Assembly: GCA_023014485.1 (NCBI GenBank)
Contig: JAJOZX010003212.1
Span: 459,501-523,500 of the forward strand
DNA length: 64,000 bases
Origin: Bathynomus jamesi
Taxonomy: Eukaryota > Arthropoda > Malacostraca > Isopoda > Cirolanidae
Reading direction: 5' to 3'
Shown here: positions 57,429 through 64,000 of the stretch, piece after piece
Layout: every line of letters begins with the position of its first letter
Numbering within the stretch: position 1 is the first letter of the stretch
The notes under the pieces: model-generated
Seen by the model: the letters and a program-made list of their open reading frames with translations, nothing else
Databases searched by the model: none
Told to the model about the DNA's origin: nothing
Program-made: the position numbers and the translations under genes

Positions 57429-58101
57429 AGCGGCAATTGAAATAATCTTCTAAATCGTTACGACAACTGCGCGTTATATAAAGAAATAGTTCTTCAGGGT
57501 GAACGGTGTAGGTGAGCTCAGCCTTGTACCGATCAATTGCTTTGTACCAAAGTTCATGGTATTTCAAAGAGTCTAAACTTTTTAAATAAACATCCAGCAC
57601 TAGACCATCGAGCAGAGCAGTGTATGCGTATTCAAGTACTGTATCAAAATAAAACATATCCGTAACCCGCGCGTCTAATATAGGTTTCAGTTTACGGAAT
57701 CCGACGATTTCAAACATTCTGTCGAGGATGAAACGGTTTCGCGTAGGAATAAGAGCGTTATTATCAGAAGCATTCTTCCACATCAGCCTTATATCAATGC
57801 ACGGCCGATCGTTATTTATACACAACGTACATACAACGACGTATGAGGGTGCGTCACTAATCTGCTCTCTTCTTGTACCTACGTTAGCAGGTATTTTATA
57901 ACGATCTTCACTCCACTTCTCAACTATCACAAAGATTCTATTCATCTCCTCGATACTTAAATAAACCCGTTTGCTTGTCGGTCTACATTCCGTTTCCAGT
58001 ACATAGCTAATGGTACCGGAATTACGCCTGAACACGCGCAACGATTTCGTCACGGACACATCGTACGAGGCGTTAAGAATGCTGCTCAAAGGAAGTTCCA
58101 T
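57418..58101 (-). CDS. Polinton-associated unknown protein U2, copy C (intact frame)
   Basis: 227 codons from ATG 58101 (MELPLSSILNASYDVSVTKS) to TGA at 57418. I chose this ATG because similarity between copies A and C is in frame from here, while upstream the two copies shift frame relative to each other. Conserved blocks are SLRVFRRNSGTI, EDRYKIPANV, PCIDIRLMWKNASDN, RFILDRMFEIVGFRKLKPIL and VTDMFYFDTVLEYAY. The C-terminus is Tyr-rich (DLEDYFNCRYVE). No transmembrane segment or known motif. The frame is open although the neighbouring PolB is broken. Confidence 0.65.
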   Translation of the reverse strand: MELPLSSILNASYDVSVTKSLRVFRRNSGTISYVLETECRPTSKRVYLSIEEMNRIFVIVEKWSEDRYKIPANVGTRREQISDAPSYVVVCTLCINNDRPCIDIRLMWKNASDNNALIPTRNRFILDRMFEIVGFRKLKPILDARVTDMFYFDTVLEYAYTALLDGLVLDVYLKSLDSLKYHELWYKAIDRYKAELTYTVHPEELFLYITRSCRNDLEDYFNCRYVE

Positions 58102-58312
58102 CGTATTCGAAGAGCGCACGTCCACTCGGCTCAAGCTCTGAGATAACTATGAGCCGTGTGAGGCACGCAGGTAGGCAGGAATGGTTCGACGGGCGGCTGA
58201 CTCGATGATACGTGAATGGGCTTGTTCCGGGAGTCGAATTGTTGTACCGGTACAAGAATATCACTACCAGCCTACGCACCAGACATTTTGGATAAGAACT
58301 AGGAACATTTTA

Positions 58313-58900
58313 CTAAACATCTCCACACTCAGGCGCACTATTTGAGAGGAACATATGTTCATATTTTTCCTTTCTGCCCATCAAACGATACTCGTCTCTA
58401 AGCTCTGTTAAAAATTCACGCAGGGCAGTAGCCACAACCTCACTACGAACCTCATCATGATATACGTTAATATAGTGATAAAAATACTTAAGATTGTCCA
58501 TGATCACGAGATTCACATTTCCAGTCGTAGGGTATGAGTAATCGACATGGTGTAGCATGACGTAATACCGCTTGTCACACCACCCATCAGCAAGACTCAT
58601 TATCCATACCTGCTGCTTCTCTTCTGCACGCGTTGTTTCTTTTACTTCACGGTGTATGTGAGACTTTATAAAGTTTAGCTCTGCGTATACTTCAACACAT
58701 CGTCTGTGCAACGAAAGCCTTCAACGGTCTCACCAGAACATCCGTAGAGTATTTGTACATCTTGGAACTTCGCACAATCCAATGTGTTTTTAAAAGAGCA
58801 TAGGAGGGATAATAGGAAGTTTTTCGGTATCCACCACATCCTGGCACTTTACTGAATACCATTTCGTAAACGTTGTACAAGCAATATTAAAGGTAGCCAT
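58313..58900 (-). pseudogene. Polinton-associated unknown protein U1, copy C
   Basis: Starts at ATG 58900 (MATFNIAC), frameshifts near 58795 and 58700, then is open from 58711 to 58313 with KSHIHREVKETTRAEEKQQV, DGWCDKRYYVMLHHVDYSYP and NLKYFYHYINVYHDEVRSEV. About 195 codons in total. Function unknown; three copies in the window share it, always immediately downstream of PolB. Confidence 0.6.
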
Positions 58901-59028
58901 TTGAATACACGTCTGATCTGAATACACGTCTGATCTCTCGGGCTTACTGCGGTCGACTGACCACGCAGGGACTCCCAGATAGTAGCATGACTCACGGTCT
59001 TACAGTGGGCGGAGCTTAGAACTTTCAC

Positions 59029-59071
<43 letters not shown>

Positions 59072-59232
59072 GGAGAAAGTGAAACGCTATTTGAAACATG
59101 ATTTATTTAATAAACGAGATATTCAAGTTATATATATTTACAAATACGATTTAATAAACGAGATATTCAAGTTATATATATATATATTTACAAATAGATA
59201 CGATTATATACAAGACGTGTGAATTAGAAGCA
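58901..59232. other. Intergenic spacer of copy C, with (AC)n
   Basis: Contains a short direct repeat (ATACACGTCTGATCT twice), (AC)n at about 59031-59069, and a second direct repeat of TTTAATAAACGAGATATTCA at about 59103 and 59149. No coding. Confidence 0.6.
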
Positions 59233-62200
59233 TCATTGGTATCCAAAGGGTACGGTATCATAGGTACCAGGTAACTGGTAACGTTTCCTATAGGTGTTAC
59301 GGCAAACCATCGTACCCCTAAGTTCCTTCACGCCCCCCAGCTTCTGCGCCCGAAAATTGTGGGTGCCTACAATTAGTTGGTGAGGTTGTTCATCCAAACA
59401 TACTAGATCCTTCAACGACTCAAAGTTAACAACCTCCCGATTCGCATGGTTGAGCGTAATACCCTTTGCCTTCACGATATATTTCATTTCATCCCCCACC
59501 CTGACCCGTACCCCATAAGTCTTAGGTCCTGTTGAGGCAAAAGAGTCGGCGTATGCGTTGTCCCCATACTCATCCTTGATCTCATCAGTGAGCTCGCCGA
59601 GGAACTCCCCAATAGTGGGCATGTATTCACCCTCCCTCTCTGTGAATATCACGCTATCTGTATCGGCATACAATACTCTCCGCCCAAGAGAATGCAATAG
59701 ACCCCAAAGTTTTATACGGGCGTAGGCTGTTGTGAAGCTGGCCACAGGTATGTTTGTAACCCTTGAGGTATCTGTGGCAAATTCAGTGTTGTTGTACTTT
59801 ATTACGTAAGTATTACCTACATTTACGATCTCCATGACCTCTTTATCGGGGCATTGGCATAATCCCAGACATCGCTATAACTTTGTGCCAAATGAATGCT
59901 CCCTCTGCCGGTATTCTGCGCAAATTTTCCCCATAGACTGTTTAGACACAACTTTGCACTAAAGCGCTTGCCAGGATTCTTTACAATTTGGACACGATCA
60001 AGTTGTATACCTTCGCGTCGCGGTAACGTTGAATATAGGCAGACTTTTCATCTTCGGTATCAACTCCTCGCGGATACCCTGATGCCTCAACCTTATCCTT
60101 CAAAAGGTGTTTATATATGTGAAAAGGTTGGGTAGCTTCTGAAACCTCCACACCTCATGTATCTTCAGTATTCTATAACCATGGCGCACGGCTAGGGCCA
60201 ACTCAGGACTTGTATATACGCCTCTGATCTTACGCTGGTGGGGTATATGGTTACATTCGCCGTTATCCTCTTCCGCGTACTTCACGCACAGGGAAACATG
60301 AGCTTGTCGTCGATAACGACAGGTAAGATCGGCATCCATAAATTGCGTGGGGGGAGTACGTCTACGAAAGAGATCCCAAAGTAACGATCATTCAAATTTT
60401 TTGAAAATTCATTGATGGATGGTAGGCTAGGCCCCACCAGTTTCTCAGGAGCGCCCACGGGTACGGATTGCTCTTCATCACGTATGGGTATAAAGAACAG
60501 AAATCGTAGTAATGGAGCTTCACGCCCTCCGTAGGTGGGAAGTATAGTCTGAAAGGATTTGTACGTCCTCCAAACAAGCTATCACCACATTTGAGAGGAT
60601 CCAGCACCATTGAACGCTTGATCGCTTTTATTTCCTCACGGTACACCTCGTCTGTCTCCATCCGTGCATCATATTCATGCTCCCACAAGACTTTGTGAGT
60701 GAACTGTGATCCTATAAGTTGATCGCGGGTGCGGGTCGATGCAAGACAGTCGGCAGGAGACCTACCGTTGATATCTCCGGTGACTCCGCACTCAGGACGG
60801 GGGCATCCATGCCACAGCAACCGTTAAAGGAGTACACAGTCTTCACACCAGTGACACGGTTTTCACTTAACCCATCAACCCAAAAAACACGTCCATTAAT
60901 CTTAATGGGTACTTCACCCGTGTTGCGGGCGTGCTTTATGTATACACCTGTCTGTTGCTGTAGGTGTATGAGCCAGTAAATAGCCTTGTGCCCGTAACTG
61001 CGGGGATTGTTTCGGTGAATAATGGCTAAGGTGTCTTTCGGCATGAAGTTATTCTTGAACACCGTAAAACATAATGATGCGATGGTGGTTGCGACTTGCA
61101 GTGGATCGCATTTGAAACGGGCTTGTACAATGTACATCCTTCTAAAGGCCTGGGAACATACTCTAAGCACGCGCACATCATTCACGCAATAACGCTCACA
61201 TTCATCAGCTATATTATAAGGGTTATTTTCATTAAAACTGTCGTAGTATCGATCAATTCTTCACGTTCATCCATACAGTCAAAATAATGTTTGGGGGGTG
61301 GTGGGCCTACGTAGTTTAAAGTCTCGCTGGTGAGGAAAGTGTATGGGAAGTATCCTTTGGAAACTTCAGCTGCTACTCCCATCACCTTGGGTAGCTTTGC
61401 TAATTTACAAGGTGTGAATAATAAAGTATCTTTAAATTGTACATTGCCTCTTATCTGCATCTGTATTAATTTGTTGCCTCTTTTCAATGGATCACCTGTA
61501 AATATCTCAGAGGATTCGTGTTCAAGCAACTCCTTATAAAGGAACTGCGTGTCAAACTTTGCCCCGTTATGGGCGAGAATATACACAGTCATTTTTTTGA
61601 ACTTGTCGGCTAACTTGACAATATAGGACACAAATAGTTTCACAGGACTATCGCTGACATTCGTTTTAAAAACGTTTGTCCGTTTACCACATTTGGGGCA
61701 CTCGTCACATTCGATATCCATACACTCATCACAGATAGTCTGGCTCACAAGTAAATGTGGAATTACCTCTTTGGTTTCAGCGTTCGTATATGTTTCTATA
61801 TCGTAGTATACAGTTATACAGGGTTATTTTTAGGCTTAGCATCTTTCATATAACATACATGCTTTACTCCATCCGCCTTATATTCCTCCTGGCATGTAGG
61901 ACAGTGAATTACGTCACACTTGTGCTTAAATTTTCCCCAATTATCCATTGTGTGAAACATACCACATTCACAGATTCTCATTTTCCTGCACGTGCCAATT
62001 GATTTATGGAAATCAAACAGCTATTATTGAAAAATGTGCGTCTACACACATCACAGTCTCTCTTCTCAGCTTAAACTACACGGCTTTCACATTTAGTGCT
62101 TTTACACTGCTCACATACCATGTGACATTCTTTACAATGTCTCACTATATCATCCGCAAACTCGAGGCACCCCTTACACAAATCATGATGTCTCCCATAT

Positions 62201-63374
62201 TTTCGACTTTTGTCATAACTCGCGTAAAGCCACCTTATATTACGGATGGGGAGATACGTTGTCCCTGACAATCCTAAAATAAGTAGGGGCCTTGTACGAT
62301 CTCTCACACAGCTTTTATAAACATACACAGTCCTACGACGATCATCCAACCCAAACACAACTATGCGGACATTCATTTCCTGTTCTACCCTTCTCAGCTC
62401 TTCAGGACCCATATTACAGTCAAATTCAAGTTCACAGTCTTCAGCTAGTTTACGGGCATGCTCCACGACTGTAGGCAACCAAATTTTTTGAGTTCGTGTA
62501 TTTTCTACAGTAAACATACGTGCTAAGAGTACTGCTATAAAGCCGCAACCACGATCGACGTTTATATGCCGTCTATAAATAGCTTGAGAATTGAAGTTAA
62601 GAGTATACGGTATGGCACTATGACCCGCAACACGGAATACACGATCAATATTTACCGTGAAGTTGTCCATATTGAAGGCTATACTACTTTGGGCGGCTTG
62701 CATTATACGCCCTAATATATATTCTACATCTTCAGCCGCCAAACGTCTAAATGGCACTATCACCCAATAATCGTCTACATCACCGTCATCTGACCCGAAT
62801 CCAAAGGACATACTCGTCCTGACGTCACGCTCGTCACGATTCTGAAGAGCAAACTCTATAATACGCTCTACAACCCGGCGTAGTCCGCGCTCAATACCAT
62901 TGCTATACATGACTCTAGGGTCTACCCTGACTCTATACCGATTTCTAGTCAAGGCTGGGGTGGGGGCTGCGGATCGCACCAATTCCAGCGTTATACCATC
63001 CTCAACAGAACGGGGGGCGATGAATTAGTGGATATATTAGCGGAAGGTGCTGCTGATGGGGGCCCTGTTGCGTAGGAGGTTGATGGTTGGGGCTCTATTA
63101 TTGTAGACTTAACAGAACGGGGGGCGGCGGATGAATAAGGGGATATATTAGGTGCTGCTGGGGGTGTTGTTGCGTAAGAGGTTGAGGGTTGGGGATCTAT
63201 TACCGCTGCAACAGACGCGTATTTCGGTCGCTTTATACCTGACGTGGGTATCTCATACCTCCGCTTTGGACGTGTTACCGGTATCGCTGGTGAGGGTTCA
63301 GGGGAGGAGATCACAACTACACTGTCGTCGAGGTCATCCGTAATGATGGGCTGCTCTACCTCATCGTCATTCAC
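59233..63374 (-). pseudogene. Protein-primed-type family B DNA polymerase, Polinton-like copy C
   Basis: The most complete copy, about 1380 codons if read through. Right to left: Ser/Pro leader with PQPSTSYAT repeats (63374-62991), a 303-codon N-terminal domain (62982-62071) ending in a Cys-rich zinc-type region, exo I YYDIE (61794-61808), exo II HNGAKFD (near 61560), motif A DFCSLYP (near 60490), motif B KLCLNSLWGKF (near 59925-59955) and motif C YADTDS (59653-59670). Frame changes near 62985, 62070, 61200, 60770, 60370, 60110 and 59840. The leader frame has GTG, not ATG, in a good start context at 63374. Motifs place it with Polinton/Maverick and adintovirus-like polymerases. Confidence 0.85.
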
Positions 63375-63378
63375 GGTT

Positions 63379-63440
63379 CTGTGGGAGAAGAAATATAAGG
63401 ATCAGCACTCAAAATTTGTAATATTTTGTAAATGACTCAC
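63379..63440 (-). other. Possible 62-nt intron upstream of PolB leader
   Basis: On the minus strand a GTGAGT donor begins at 63440 and a pyrimidine-rich tract ends in CAG at 63379, with a TGCTGAT branch-like motif between. It would join an upstream exon to the leader frame, but no in-frame ATG was found upstream. Chance occurrence is possible. Confidence 0.25.
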
Positions 63441-63462
63441 TTAGGAGTGTGACGTGTTAGAA

Positions 63463-64000
63463 ATGGACTCTGTAGAAAAATTCAGATTCACGAGCCCATC
63501 CACATGTATTATATCTGGACCTACAGGATGTGGTAAAACTGTGTTTATGCTTAAAATCATTAAAGAAAAGGGGGAGATGTTCTCGAAATTTGTGCGTAAA
63601 GTTATATGGTGCTATTCGACGTATCAATCAGTGTTCAACGAGTACCAAGATGATATTTTGTTCCACAAAGGCGTATATGACGTTAATTCGTTAAAGGGAA
63701 ATGAACATACAATCATTGTAATTGACGATCTCATGTTGGAGATGGATAAAACGTTTGCCGAGACATTTACAGTATTCTCCCACCATCTTAACATAAGCGT
63801 GTTCTTCATCAATCAGAATCTATTTTTCAAAAATAGATACATGCGCGATGTGTCGTTAAATACGCAATATCTAGTCTTATTCGCGCAACGTAGAGATGTA
63901 TCACAAATTGGGGTATTAGCCAATCAAATGTTCCCGAATCAGCGTAAGGAGTTTTTGGAAGTTTATAAAGAAGCTACAAGCACGCGTTACGGATATTTGC
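63463..64000 (+). CDS. Packaging-type P-loop ATPase (FtsK/HerA, A32-like), partial
   Basis: Starts at ATG 63463 and remains open for 179 codons to the window edge, so the 3' end is missing. Walker A GPTGCGKT at residues 19-26 and a Walker B-like TIIVIDDLM near residues 87-95, followed by SHHLNISVFFINQNLF (sensor-like region with Asn-Gln) and NTQYLVLFAQRRD. This order matches the genome-packaging ATPases of Polintons, adintoviruses and related DNA viruses, which pump DNA into capsids. It is transcribed divergently from PolB, with about 90 bp between them. The absence of any lesion contrasts with the broken PolB next to it. Confidence 0.75.
   Translation, partial: MDSVEKFRFTSPSTCIISGPTGCGKTVFMLKIIKEKGEMFSKFVRKVIWCYSTYQSVFNEYQDDILFHKGVYDVNSLKGNEHTIIVIDDLMLEMDKTFAETFTVFSHHLNISVFFINQNLFFKNRYMRDVSLNTQYLVLFAQRRDVSQIGVLANQMFPNQRKEFLEVYKEATSTRYGYL

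Noticed and set aside
24493..64000. A functional integrated virus
   Set aside because: PolB is broken in every copy, and no integrase, protease or capsid gene is visible. Only U2, U3 and the partial ATPase of copy C are open, so the copies are treated as remnants.

Overview
The window is invertebrate-type nuclear DNA, and essentially everything recognisable in it is transposable-element sequence, simple repeats or endogenous virus-like DNA. I see no convincing single-copy host gene. Long (TA)n tracts, DNA transposons of three superfamilies (hAT, Tc1/mariner, piggyBac), several non-LTR retrotransposons, Penelope-like elements (PLEs) and decayed Polinton/Maverick-like copies together suggest an arthropod or another invertebrate with a repeat-rich genome. 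The species cannot be named from this sequence.

Layout. 0-10 kb: palindromic PLE terminal repeats carrying hammerhead-ribozyme cores, an unclassified inverted repeat (R3), mariner and Tc1 remnants, and hAT-type non-autonomous elements, one with a perfect 8-bp target duplication. 10-16 kb: a decayed hAT transposon (10615-13353), a 194-bp MITE with perfect duplication, and a second hAT remnant. 16-21.4 kb: a 159-bp palindrome of two PLE ends, a LINE 3' part, an unclassified repeat with a 52-bp tandem array, and a piggyBac element with TTAA duplication whose middle is deleted. 21.5-24.2 kb: a PLE in head-to-head inverted arrangement, with reverse transcriptase YVDD, GIY-YIG domains and ribozymes at both outer ends.

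24.3-30.8 kb, 32.2-34.7 kb, 40.85-41.25 kb and 56.7-64.0 kb hold four related Polinton-like copies or fragments. They share a family B DNA polymerase gene broken by frameshifts and, downstream on the same strand, three small genes of unknown function in fixed order (called U1, U2, U3 here). U2 and U3 overlap by 11 bp in both copies that have them. The last copy also has the start of a packaging-type ATPase, transcribed divergently and running off the window edge.

31-45 kb also holds a nested insertion: a hAT element (35503-39109, 8-bp duplication) inside a LINE that itself interrupts Polinton sequence. A nearly complete Tc1/mariner-superfamily element lies at 44236-45445. 46-53 kb: a tRNA-derived SINE, a CR1-like LINE 3' end, a hAT transposase remnant and a second PLE family with its ribozyme. 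52.4-56 kb: a long LINE remnant with an internal 232-bp tandem duplication.

The most interesting signals are (i) two PLE families whose terminal repeats fold as minimal type I hammerhead ribozymes, each linked to a GIY-YIG reading frame, and (ii) the conserved U1-U2-U3 cassette attached to the polymerase of the Polinton-like elements.
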